Of a stretch of DNA of 50,373 nt, positions 18,429-25,307 are shown one piece after another. The position numbers and the translations under genes were made by a program. Positions within the stretch are counted from its first letter, which is position 1; each line of letters begins with the position of its first letter. Source of the DNA: Desulfitibacter sp. BRH_c19. GTDB taxonomy: Bacteria > Bacillota > DSM-16504 > Desulfitibacterales > Desulfitibacteraceae. The notes beneath the pieces are model-generated. The model did not search any database, was not told the DNA's origin, and saw only the letters and a list, made by a program, of their open reading frames with translations. The stretch spans positions 1 to 50,373 of the forward strand of contig LOER01000018.1 of the NCBI GenBank assembly GCA_001515945.1, given 5' to 3'.

Positions 18429-18896
18429 TCACAAAAGCAGTATCTTAAACTTATCTTTGGTCAAAATCTCATGTGCAATGAATTTTCCATTCAAAAACAA
18501 ACTGAATGTAGTTGATACGCTTGGAGCTTGCTGTGCTTCTTCCAAAGTCTCATATTTTCTGATGAAAAGTGGTATGTTTTCCTCTTTTGCAGCTTCTTTA
18601 AGCATGCCAATGTAATTTTCACAAAATGGGCATTGATGGGAATAATGAACTGAAACTCCTTGCTTTTGAGACACTTCAAGCTTTATTACACATTCCTTGA
18701 ACTTCGGGTCAGGTGCATTTTTATTAAGCTTCAGACATAACAGTTCGTAATATGGTGGCACAGAATCACACACCTCAAAGCCTTTATGTAATAAATACTT
18801 CTTGTCCGATAAATAAGGCTTCTTCTGCCTGGATGAGATTACAATTATGCCATTCATACCCATTGAATCATTTATGCTAACGTGCAGGAAGTACAA
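18429..18896 (-). pseudogene. YoaP-like GNAT acetyltransferase, N-terminally truncated
   Basis: The 155-codon frame matches only the C-terminal two thirds of YoaP-type proteins (about 250 residues). It shows the end of the GNAT fold (GMNGIIVISSRQKKPYLSDK; KGFEVCDSVPPYYELL) and the YoaP C-terminal domain with a thioredoxin-like CPFC (HQCPFCENY) and FLNGKFIAHEI. The acetyl-CoA-binding N-terminal half is lost. Similarity starts near 18882, exactly where the opposite-strand PH-domain fragment starts, so one deletion truncated both. Confidence 0.6.
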
Positions 18897-19213
18897 AAGG
18901 AATATACTAATATATTGGCGGAGAATGAACAGATAGAAAAAGCTTATAATTAATAAGAGATATGTTTATATTTACCAACAAAAGATTAATTCTAGTAGAC
19001 AAACAAGGATTAACTGGGAAAAAGATAGAGTATCACTCAATTCCTTATAAGAGTATAACCCATTTTAGTATTGAAACAGCAGGCAATTTTGATTTGGATG
19101 CAGAACTCAAGATATGGGTTTCGGGTACGCCGGGTGCAATAGAGAAAAAATTTAACAAGACATTAAACATATATCAACTACAATCAGTATTAGCTACTTA
19201 TGTATTAAAATAG
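18882..19213 (+). pseudogene. PH-domain (YvbH/YdjJ-like) protein, 5'-truncated and frameshifted
   Basis: The intact frame 18962-19213 encodes FIFTNKRLILVDKQGLTGKK, then YHSIPYKSITHFSIETAG and DAELKIWVSG. This is the characteristic bacterial PH-like fold seen in about 125-residue proteins. The missing N-terminal part is found just upstream in another frame (VQKEYTNILAENEQIEKAY, 18882-18950). Loss of one A near 18949 breaks the frame at AY-(K)-LIRD. The first 20 or so residues are absent. It is probably dead. Confidence 0.6.
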
Positions 19214-19255
19214 AAAACAGAACGACACTAATGGAGCCTTCTTAACGGAGGGTTC

Positions 19256-19493
19256 CTAACTTTTTGCCCACCGGGTAGATTCCGGTTTATCTTCACGAAG
19301 ATAAAGCCTGCTATTATAAACAGTACTGGGTAAAGCATAATTTTGTATAACCCCCTCAAATTCTAAATATTTACTCACTAGCACTTCTATTTTCTCCCCA
19401 AGCCACCCATCGCTTTCTCTATATGAAGCCCACTAGAAAAAAAATAATATTTGGATTTTCCGTGAATTGTTTTATTTCATCAAGATTTGTTGT
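19256..19493 (-). pseudogene. Unknown gene fragment with frameshift
   Basis: Read on the minus strand, 19493 to about 19450 gives LDEIKQFTENPNIIFF. After a shift in a run of eight T, the sequence continues as WASYRESDGWLGEKIEVLVS, then YLEFEGVIQNYALP and a stop at 19256. The combined C-terminal remnant looks like real protein, but I do not recognise the family. The frame was read by hand. Confidence 0.38.
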
Positions 19494-19511
19494 TTAATCT
19501 CCTGAGGCTTT

Positions 19512-19546
19512 AATAATCCTCATAGAAAGAGGATTATTTTCATTTT
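19512..19546 (+). terminator. Rho-independent terminator
   Basis: AATAATCCTC / GAGGATTATT form a 10-bp stem with a 7-base loop, then TT and CATTTT. It isolates the lipoprotein gene from upstream transcription. Confidence 0.65.
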
Positions 19547-19549
19547 AAG

Positions 19550-19576
19550 TGTAACAAATTGGCTTCTTATGGTACT
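19550..19576 (+). promoter_or_regulatory. Putative ECF-sigma-type promoter (copy A)
   Basis: TGTAAC and GGTACT are separated by 15 bases, identical to the pair at 7587-7613. It ends 33 bases before the lipoprotein ATG at 19610, a normal leader length. No sigma-A promoter is visible between the terminator and the gene. Confidence 0.4.
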
Positions 19577-19609
19577 TATTAATAAGGAATTATAAAGGTG
19601 GAGGTTAAA

Positions 19610-20905
19610 ATGTATAGATTTATGTTCATAAACATTAAAACTAGAATTAGCTTGATAATACTTATTACCCTTTTTTCTTTCTCTACTCTTTCCTGTTCAA
19701 ATACATTAGAAGCTCCTAATGGTAAAGGAGAAGAAGGTGTTGACTATAAGGTAGAACAATTGATTAATGATGAAGAAATGAATAAATACCAAGAAAATGA
19801 TAGTAATGGGCAGGATTTAGAGGAAATTTTAAAAATAACTAGTAGCACCTTTGAAATCATTAGAGACTATCTAGAAGAAATGGAGGCTGTTATTAGGCAG
19901 GATTGGTCTATTGATAATAAGTTAGTAGCCTTTTCATGGGGTAAAGATGGCTGGGATGACAAAATGTACATATGGAGAGTTGGAGAAGTGGAGCCAATTC
20001 AAATTGCAGATGTAGAAGATAGACTATGTAAGTTTTACTGGTCACCAGATACTAATTTTGTCTTTGCGGATGCAGGTTCTAGTTCAGAGCGAGTAGGCTA
20101 CCTTATATCTATGGATTGGTTTAAGAAAATAGATGCAATACCATATGTTGGAAGCCCCCTTTGGTCTCCTGATTCAAAATGGATAGCAATTGGTAAATTC
20201 AGCAATGTAAAACTGTTACCTCTAACAGAGTGGTATAACACAGTAGATATGGTTTTGTATAATGTACTAACAAAAGAAATAAAGATATTAGCTGAGGGAA
20301 GAGAAGACTTTTTTTACATACCAAAAAGTTGGGATGGAGATGGAAGGTTAACATATCTTAAAAGAAGCATTCTAGATTCCAGTAGTCAAGAAGAAATAAT
20401 ATATAATTATTTATTTCCCCAACAAAATGAGGCAGCAATTATAAATAATGAAATTATTATTACAAGAGACGAGGTAGAAATTATAATAAAGGGTTCCAGA
20501 ATGGATGTTTCTGTTGAAGAGGCGATTAAGATAAGGGCAGGATACAAATTACTTCTTCATGAGGCTCAGCAAAGAGAGATCAAATTATCTAAACAAGAAG
20601 CAGATGAACTAATAGAGAACCAGCTTAGAGACATAGAAGATACAAGAGCAATTTTACCAGATGAAGTATTAGATGCCTATGGAGTATCTGAAAAAGAGTA
20701 TTGGGAGGATATATATCCTAATGAGGCAGTAGAATTTGAAATTATAAGAAGGTTAGGAGAGATGTTAGTTCAGGAAGCCATTGATAGAGGAGAATTAACT
20801 TCAAACCTCCAAGATGGGGGTAATGAGTATTTTCAGAAGTACCGTGATGAATTAGTTAGCTCTGCTAATATAAAGTTAAATCAAGATATTCTAGAACTAA
20901 GGTAG
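19610..20905 (+). CDS. Lipoprotein with beta-propeller-like and SurA_N-like domains
   Basis: 431 residues. A lipoprotein signal ends at the lipobox STLSC (Cys about 29). A low-complexity linker rich in E/D/N follows. Then come about 170 residues of TolB/WD40-like repeats (WSIDNKLVAFSWGKDGWDDK; FYWSPDTNFVFAD; PLWSPDSKWIAIG). From about residue 280 a SurA_N/trigger-factor-like helical module appears: NNEIIITRDEVEIIIKG, KLLLHEAQQREIKLSKQEAD. No rotamase domain is present. ATG 19610 has GGTGGAGG 5 bases upstream; the in-frame GTG 19598 lies in that site. It probably works outside the membrane, perhaps binding unfolded proteins. Confidence 0.72.
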   Translation: MYRFMFINIKTRISLIILITLFSFSTLSCSNTLEAPNGKGEEGVDYKVEQLINDEEMNKYQENDSNGQDLEEILKITSSTFEIIRDYLEEMEAVIRQDWSIDNKLVAFSWGKDGWDDKMYIWRVGEVEPIQIADVEDRLCKFYWSPDTNFVFADAGSSSERVGYLISMDWFKKIDAIPYVGSPLWSPDSKWIAIGKFSNVKLLPLTEWYNTVDMVLYNVLTKEIKILAEGREDFFYIPKSWDGDGRLTYLKRSILDSSSQEEIIYNYLFPQQNEAAIINNEIIITRDEVEIIIKGSRMDVSVEEAIKIRAGYKLLLHEAQQREIKLSKQEADELIENQLRDIEDTRAILPDEVLDAYGVSEKEYWEDIYPNEAVEFEIIRRLGEMLVQEAIDRGELTSNLQDGGNEYFQKYRDELVSSANIKLNQDILELR

Positions 20906-21067
20906 TTACTATTCGTCTACATAATGTGTCAGGGTAGATGTAGTTGAGTAAAATGGATTATTAAACCTATCCATCTATATGATGCGGCACAGGTCGATGG
21001 ATTATGTGCAACAAATTGATTATATAGTACATTGTGGTTATAATATTCCAAAAATAGGGGGAAGCCC

Positions 21068-21306
21068 ATGAAAATTACTAAATGGTTCTTTATAAGTTTT
21101 ATAATATCTTATTCAATGTTAGGGTATTTGAGTGTATTTTTAGTAAGTATTAGCTGGAAACAGCAACAACATGGGACAAAATAAGAGAATATTTTAAAAT
21201 TGCAATTACATATATGGCATTATATAAACTAATTATTTCAGCTTTAATTGCACTTATAACTAATGCAGTTGTAAACAGGTTTAGAAATGGTGTGAGTAAA
21301 ATATAA
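21068..21306 (+). pseudogene. Small membrane protein gene with frameshift
   Basis: An ATG after AGGGGGA starts a hydrophobic 38-codon frame (ITKWFFISFIISYSMLGYLS). It stops at 21184, while a second frame, open from about 21150, continues as TTWDKIREYFKIAITYMALY and LIISALIALITNAVVNRF to 21306. Joined near the CAGCAACAACA run, the two give one protein of about 78 residues with two membrane segments. A single indel or a sequencing error is likely. Confidence 0.42.
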
Positions 21307-21361
21307 AGTCTGTAGTAGCATTTATGAAAAGAATTAAATTAATGCTTAATACGCACTCTTT

Positions 21362-21497
21362 ATAAAATACGCTACAAAGTAAATATCCAAAATTCTATTT
21401 TTAAGGGTGCGCTATGCACTCTTTTTCATTTGTGCTTTATACTAACATATTTCCATAATGTTGCAGGAAATGTAAATTTTATGGAGAAATTGTCCAA
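21362..21497. repeat. Dispersed ~137-bp repeat, copy 2
   Basis: This block is the second copy of the repeat at 10266-10402, in the same orientation. It shares long identical runs such as CCAAAATTCTATTTTTAAGG and CTAACATATTTCCATAATG and the central GGGTGC / GCACTC hairpin with TTTTT. It ends about 100 bases before the DUF429-like gene. Confidence 0.8.
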
Positions 21498-21600
21498 AAA
21501 GTACATTAAAGAAGAAGTGGATGATTCAACACATTCCAAAAGTCCAGGATAATATTGTCTATAATGGGCAGTTGGAAATGATATCCATGGAGGGATGATA

Positions 21601-22533
21601 TTGCTGTTATTTGATGCATACATATTTGTCGATTGGAGTGCTGCTAATGGAGTTCAGCCACGGAGGCCAACAGCAGACGCGGTGTGGTCCGGAGAGCTTA
21701 TCCCTAGCTTAAACTACCAACAGGAAACATATCACCAAACTCGAAAAGATGGTGCCTCACATGTCATAAACGTGCTATTAGAACATGTCAAGGAAAAGCG
21801 AAGGGTGCTTGTGGGATTTGATTTTCCTTACGGTTACCCAAGCGGTTTTGCAAGAGCGTTAAATCTTCCTTCCGGTACTCAAGCATGGTGGGAAATCTGG
21901 ACTGAACTGGCATTAAGGGTAGAAGATAGAACTAACAACCAAAATAATAGGTTCCATGCCGCTGGAGAACTGAATGCAATTACAGGATGTGGTAAGACTG
22001 GACCGTTCTGGGGTTGTCCAACCCAATATGAAACTAACAATTTAAAACGTTACTCACCAGGTTTTCCTTTTATCACTGCGTGTGGAGTTTTGCAGAGACT
22101 CCGCATAGTTGAAAACCGGTTGCCAGGAACACAGGAGGTATGGGGGCTATTTGGGCCAGGGCGGGTAGGTAGTCAGGCACTGGTGGGCATTCCTTATCTA
22201 TACAAGCTGCGCCGACACCTGGAATTAGTTCAATTCAGTCGCGTTTGGCCGTTTGAAACACTATTTACTGTAACGCCGTCAGTTGCTCAAGGTCCCTTCG
22301 TTTTACACGCAGAAATATGGCCAGGCGTTGTGGATGATAGAGTTCGTCAGATGATGATTATTTATCCTGATTTAATTCGTGACAGAGCCCAAGTTCGGGC
22401 AATGTGTGAATGGGCTGCCGAACTAGATTTACAAGGTTCGCTTGAACATCTTTTTACTCAGCCTAAAGGGTTGAGTCCTCAGCAGATTCAAGCCTGTATT
22501 GAAGAGGAAGGCTGGATTCTCGGAGCAGTTTAA
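21601..22533 (+). CDS. DUF429-like / RNase H-fold hypothetical protein
   Basis: 310 residues. The N-terminal FVDWSAANG followed by a second acidic strand (VLVGFDFPYGYPSG) resembles the DUF429-like RNase H-fold proteins sometimes labelled CbiG-like in proteobacteria. A GFPFITACGVLQRLR stretch and WPFETLF follow. Function is unknown. TTG 21601 is a better start than ATG 21595, because the GGAGGG ribosome-binding site touches that ATG. The gene is clearly richer in G+C than its surroundings (34 of 60 in the line at 21661), which suggests recent transfer. It is followed by gene fragments. Confidence 0.55.
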   Translation: MLLFDAYIFVDWSAANGVQPRRPTADAVWSGELIPSLNYQQETYHQTRKDGASHVINVLLEHVKEKRRVLVGFDFPYGYPSGFARALNLPSGTQAWWEIWTELALRVEDRTNNQNNRFHAAGELNAITGCGKTGPFWGCPTQYETNNLKRYSPGFPFITACGVLQRLRIVENRLPGTQEVWGLFGPGRVGSQALVGIPYLYKLRRHLELVQFSRVWPFETLFTVTPSVAQGPFVLHAEIWPGVVDDRVRQMMIIYPDLIRDRAQVRAMCEWAAELDLQGSLEHLFTQPKGLSPQQIQACIEEEGWILGAV

Positions 22534-22576
22534 GTACTACCGTGCCAGCGACTAATATGCGAAGGCATAAGAGTTT

Positions 22577-22852
22577 TTGATAAGGAGAGGGGTTAAATGG
22601 GGCTTTCGGAGTGGAGTACTATGTATTTTACAAAGTATTGGTGTAATTAAGGATACCGCACTTAGACCTACTGTTACAACACTACGCACAACTCCCAAGG
22701 AAATTTCTGAATTACAGAAGATTCTTAATAGATCTAATATTGTTGTTACCACAATGTCATTGTTACAAAGGTTTTCTGATTATTATTTGACAGCAATCAG
22801 CGAAATCTGCGATACATTAATTGTGGACGAAGCTCACCATGAGGTAAAATGA
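22577..22852 (+). pseudogene. DEAD/DEAH-box helicase, internal fragment
   Basis: From about codon 26 the frame matches part of a superfamily 2 helicase. ALRPTVTTLRTTPKEISEL and VVTTMSLLQRF (motif Ia/Ib region) are followed by LIVDEAHHEV, which is motif II. Walker A upstream and all C-terminal motifs are missing. The stop overlaps the ATG of the next fragment by 4 bases (ATGA), because the deletion fused the helicase to a permease gene. Non-functional. Confidence 0.6.
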
Positions 22853-23121
22853 TATTAGAGGTCCTGCCTTTAATTATAACTGCATTTTTACTAGCAGGAA
22901 TGATTCAAGTTCTTATCACAAAAGAAACTATTAATAAGTGGCTGGGAAAAGACGCTGGGATTAAGGACATTTTTTTAGGGGCTATAGCCGGAGCATTAAT
23001 GCCAGGAGGTCCTTATGCATTCTACCCTATTGCTGCTTCATTTCTTATTTCAGGTGCCGAAATAGGAACTGTGCTGGCCTTTGTTGTTTTAAGAAAGATA
23101 CGTATGTTCAAGTTCATGTAA
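22849..23121 (+). pseudogene. YraQ/DUF318-like permease, C-terminally truncated
   Basis: 90 codons remain of a membrane permease I recall as about 150-170 residues. LPLIITAFLLAGMIQVLI, KETINKWLGKDAGIK and GAIAGALMPGGPYAFYPIAA are characteristic. The match ends near LAFVV, and the last residues (LRKIRMFKFM) are read from the end of the opposite hemerythrin gene, which it overlaps by 33 bases. Its start borrows GAGGT from the helicase fragment. Probably dead. Confidence 0.6.
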
Positions 23122-23646
23122 AAGTTCATGAAACTCCTCGTGTTTTCCAGTTCCTATCCTTTCCACTTCTATTTTCTCGAATTCCTCTGCTAGTTTTTCC
23201 TGCATTTCTTCGTTTATAAGCTGGTCAGCTAAAACAAAAATATTGGTATCCTCTTCCTCTATGTGCTGAGTTAGTAAATTTTTATAACCTTGTGTATTTT
23301 TAAGTAGATCTTCGGTAGCAGAATAATCCTTTGCTGAGTATCTTTCAACGGCTTCTCTTAGTCCTTTAATATAATTTCTTCCGATATTATGCTCTTCCAA
23401 CAAGGTGCCAATAGGCCCACCTTTATTAATAACACCCATTTTTTCTAGTTGCGGGAATAGTATTTCTTCTTCTTTGGCATGATGGCATTTGTCTACAAAG
23501 ACTATTAAAAACTCGGTAATCCTAGTCAGATGATTGGGGTCCACTTCTTCCCCTTTTGAAATTCTGGCACAAATATTATCTAACACCTTCAACATAAATT
23601 TGACTGCAGCATGTTCTTCTTTCAATTGTTTGGTAGCTAACATCAT
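23089..23646 (-). CDS. Hemerythrin-like (HHE) cation-binding protein
   Basis: 185 residues, four-helix hemerythrin-like domain with di-iron ligands in the expected order: H in KEEHAAV, HH/E in DKCHHAKEEEILFP, H in LEEHNIGR and H/E in TQHIEEEDTNIF. Likely binds iron, O2 or NO, as in stress-protection proteins of anaerobes. The start at 23646 (ATG ATG) follows AAAAGGGGTG. A longer frame to 23724 has no such site. The C-terminal KHEEFHELLHELEHTYLS is His-rich. The gene is independent of its neighbours. Confidence 0.85.
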   Translation of the reverse strand: MMLATKQLKEEHAAVKFMLKVLDNICARISKGEEVDPNHLTRITEFLIVFVDKCHHAKEEEILFPQLEKMGVINKGGPIGTLLEEHNIGRNYIKGLREAVERYSAKDYSATEDLLKNTQGYKNLLTQHIEEEDTNIFVLADQLINEEMQEKLAEEFEKIEVERIGTGKHEEFHELLHELEHTYLS

Positions 23647-23817
23647 AACACCCCTTTTAAATAAATTCATTCTTGTTTCTTTTAAAGTAAGTATAAATAA
23701 TAATTCCACTATTGAGTATGACATTTATCACAGTTGCCATTGTTTTTTAAATCTATTACCCTGTTATTTGTCTTTAGTCTGTCTGAGTGTTATAAAGTTA
23801 TACTTAATGATAGTGTA

Positions 23818-23839
23818 AAAAGACAGGAATATCCTGTCT
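23818..23839 (-). terminator. Second terminator of the tRNA unit
   Basis: On the minus strand AGACAGG / CCTGTCT forms a hairpin followed by TTTTT. It backs up the terminator at 23846-23875. Confidence 0.55.
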
Positions 23840-23845
23840 GTAGAA

Positions 23846-23875
23846 TCAAAAAACTACAAACCTATTGTTTGTAGT
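23846..23875 (-). terminator. Terminator of the tRNA-Met/tRNA-Trp unit
   Basis: On the minus strand ACTACAAAC / GTTTGTAGT is a perfect 9-bp stem with a 5-base loop, followed by TTTTTTG. It lies 15 bases after tRNA-Trp. Confidence 0.85.
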
Positions 23876-23889
23876 AAGTTTATTAAATT

Positions 23890-23965
23890 TGGCAGGGGTG
23901 ACGCGACTTGAACACGCAACCAATGGATTTGGAGTCCACTACTCTACCAATTGAGCTACACCCCT
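23890..23965 (-). tRNA. tRNA-Trp (CCA)
   Basis: A 76-base cloverleaf on the minus strand. It has acceptor AGGGGTG / CACCCCT, D-arm GCTC, anticodon loop CTCCAAA (anticodon CCA) and T-arm TTCAAGT. The discriminator base is G73, and the 3' CCA is encoded. It lies 6 bases after tRNA-Met and is co-transcribed with it. It is the tRNA whose uncharged form should be sensed by the trp T-box at 11300. Confidence 0.95.
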
Positions 23966-23971
23966 GCATTA

Positions 23972-24048
23972 TGGTAGCGGTGGTAGGACTTGAACCTACG
24001 ACTCTGCGGGTATGAACCGCATGCTCTAGCCAGCTGAGCTACACCGCC
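23972..24048 (-). tRNA. tRNA-Met (CAU)
   Basis: A 77-base cloverleaf on the minus strand with acceptor GGCGGTG / CACCGCT, anticodon stem TGCGG / CCGCA, loop TTCATAC (anticodon CAT), T-loop TTCAAGT, discriminator A and encoded CCA. The GGCGG start and paired first base fit an elongator tRNA-Met. An initiator is unlikely. A tRNA-Ile with lysidine is not excluded. Confidence 0.93.
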
Positions 24049-24061
24049 ATGGCACTAGTAT

Positions 24062-24090
24062 ATTATAGCACGGTCAATTTAAAAAGTAAA
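24062..24090 (-). promoter_or_regulatory. Promoter of the tRNA unit
   Basis: On the minus strand TTTACT and a perfect TATAAT are 17 bases apart. The -10 box lies 14 bases before the tRNA-Met 5' end. Confidence 0.65.
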
Positions 24091-24315
24091 AGAAATTTTA
24101 TGGTAAAAAGCACTTTAAAGTATTTCGTGCAGATAATTATTCTACCACAGATAAGTTATAATAACAACCATGTTTATTCGCGGCTGTGATTATTTACGGT
24201 CAATTCTACTGCAATTCCAGGGTAAAACCTAAAGTTTTTGTTTTAGATGAATTAAATAGTTTTTTGGGGGAAATTTAACCTTAGAATAAATATTAAATGA
24301 GGAGTAGTGATCCAC

Positions 24316-24720
24316 ATGAATTGGCAGGGTTGGCCAGTTGAGAGAATTGTTTATTTGTATATATTTTTTGTTTTTGTAGGTCTTGGAATTCAAATCTTTC
24401 TTTATCATTACCGGGGAAATTTCCGGCATGTGATAATGTGGGGGCCTGTAAGTCTCGCGCCCATAATTGCCATTACTGCAGGATTGCTGGTATTGTATAA
24501 CTTGCCAATAATAAGGACAATTCTTGCTGTGCTACTTGTTATTATACTTTTAGTTGGGTTAGTGGGCTTTACCTTACATGTCAGAGGTGTAAACCTACGG
24601 GTCGGAGGGTTGCAAATGAATAATATTTTAACTGGTCCTCCCATAGTACTGCCTTTAACTTTAGTGGGAAACGGCCTGCTTGGTTTAGCAGTACTCTACT
24701 GGCAGGTGATATTTAAATGA
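24316..24720 (+). CDS. Integral membrane protein of a GMC dehydrogenase unit
   Basis: 134 residues, four predicted membrane segments (about 9-29, 40-60, 66-88, 108-130) and a short N-terminus with NWQGWPVERI. It overlaps the next gene by 4 bases and precedes a gluconate-dehydrogenase subunit 3-like protein and a GMC flavoprotein. It is therefore probably the membrane anchor or quinone-side subunit. No haem-ligand CxxCH motif is present. ATG 24316 sits 11 bases after GAGGAG; GTG 24307 is possible but too close. Family unknown to me. Confidence 0.6.
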   Translation: MNWQGWPVERIVYLYIFFVFVGLGIQIFLYHYRGNFRHVIMWGPVSLAPIIAITAGLLVLYNLPIIRTILAVLLVIILLVGLVGFTLHVRGVNLRVGGLQMNNILTGPPIVLPLTLVGNGLLGLAVLYWQVIFK

Positions 24721-25307
24721 ATACTCGTTACAAGGAATTTGATGTGATGAGATCCTTTGAGGAATGGGATGAGAGGACTCAAAAACTTATAGAGCAAAGA
24801 ATTGCATCAGGTGAGAAAATCATGTTTTTTTCAGATAAACAAAAAGAACTATTAATTGACGTGCTTAAGGTTCTCTTGGCTGAGGAAAATGAAGATATTA
24901 TAAAAAGAGTGGCGGCCTTCATTGGGGAACAACTAGAAAAGAATAAGGGCAAAGGCTATAGAGAAGCAACACTTCCGGAAGCGGAAATTCTATATTTAGA
25001 GGGCTTAAAAGGAATTCAAGAAGCATCTGCGGCCATGTATAGCGGTAAGGACTTTGGTGAATTAAGTCATGAGCAGAAAATAAAAGTATTAGAGGCTATA
25101 AGGCAGGGCAACCCAGGTGGCCGAGCTTGGCAGAAAATTAATGGGAAGAAATTCTTTAAGGATTTTTTAACCCAAGCTGTTTCCGGATTTTATTCGCAGC
25201 CAGAAATTTGGTCCCAAATAGGATATGCTGGGCCTGCCTATCCTAGGGGTTATGTTCGTGTTGAACTTGGGGGAAAGGATCCATGGGAGGCTAAAATGAA
25301 TGAGTAA
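24717..25307 (+). CDS. Gluconate 2-dehydrogenase subunit 3-like protein
   Basis: 196 residues, helical. The pattern EAEILYLEGLKGIQEASAAM, then FGELSHEQKIKVLEAIRQG and the C-terminal FYSQPEIWSQIGYAGPAYPRGY is that of the Gluconate_2-dh3 family, the small subunit of membrane-bound GMC dehydrogenases. Unlike many relatives, no Tat signal peptide is visible, so the complex may face the cytoplasm. It overlaps the upstream membrane gene by 4 bases and the downstream GMC gene by 8 bases, so the three should be made in fixed ratio. Confidence 0.82.
   Translation: MNTRYKEFDVMRSFEEWDERTQKLIEQRIASGEKIMFFSDKQKELLIDVLKVLLAEENEDIIKRVAAFIGEQLEKNKGKGYREATLPEAEILYLEGLKGIQEASAAMYSGKDFGELSHEQKIKVLEAIRQGNPGGRAWQKINGKKFFKDFLTQAVSGFYSQPEIWSQIGYAGPAYPRGYVRVELGGKDPWEAKMNE

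Noticed and set aside
22577-22852. Helicase fragment as part of an active defence system
   Set aside because: It lacks Walker A and all motifs after motif II and is fused to a permease fragment; it is a scar.
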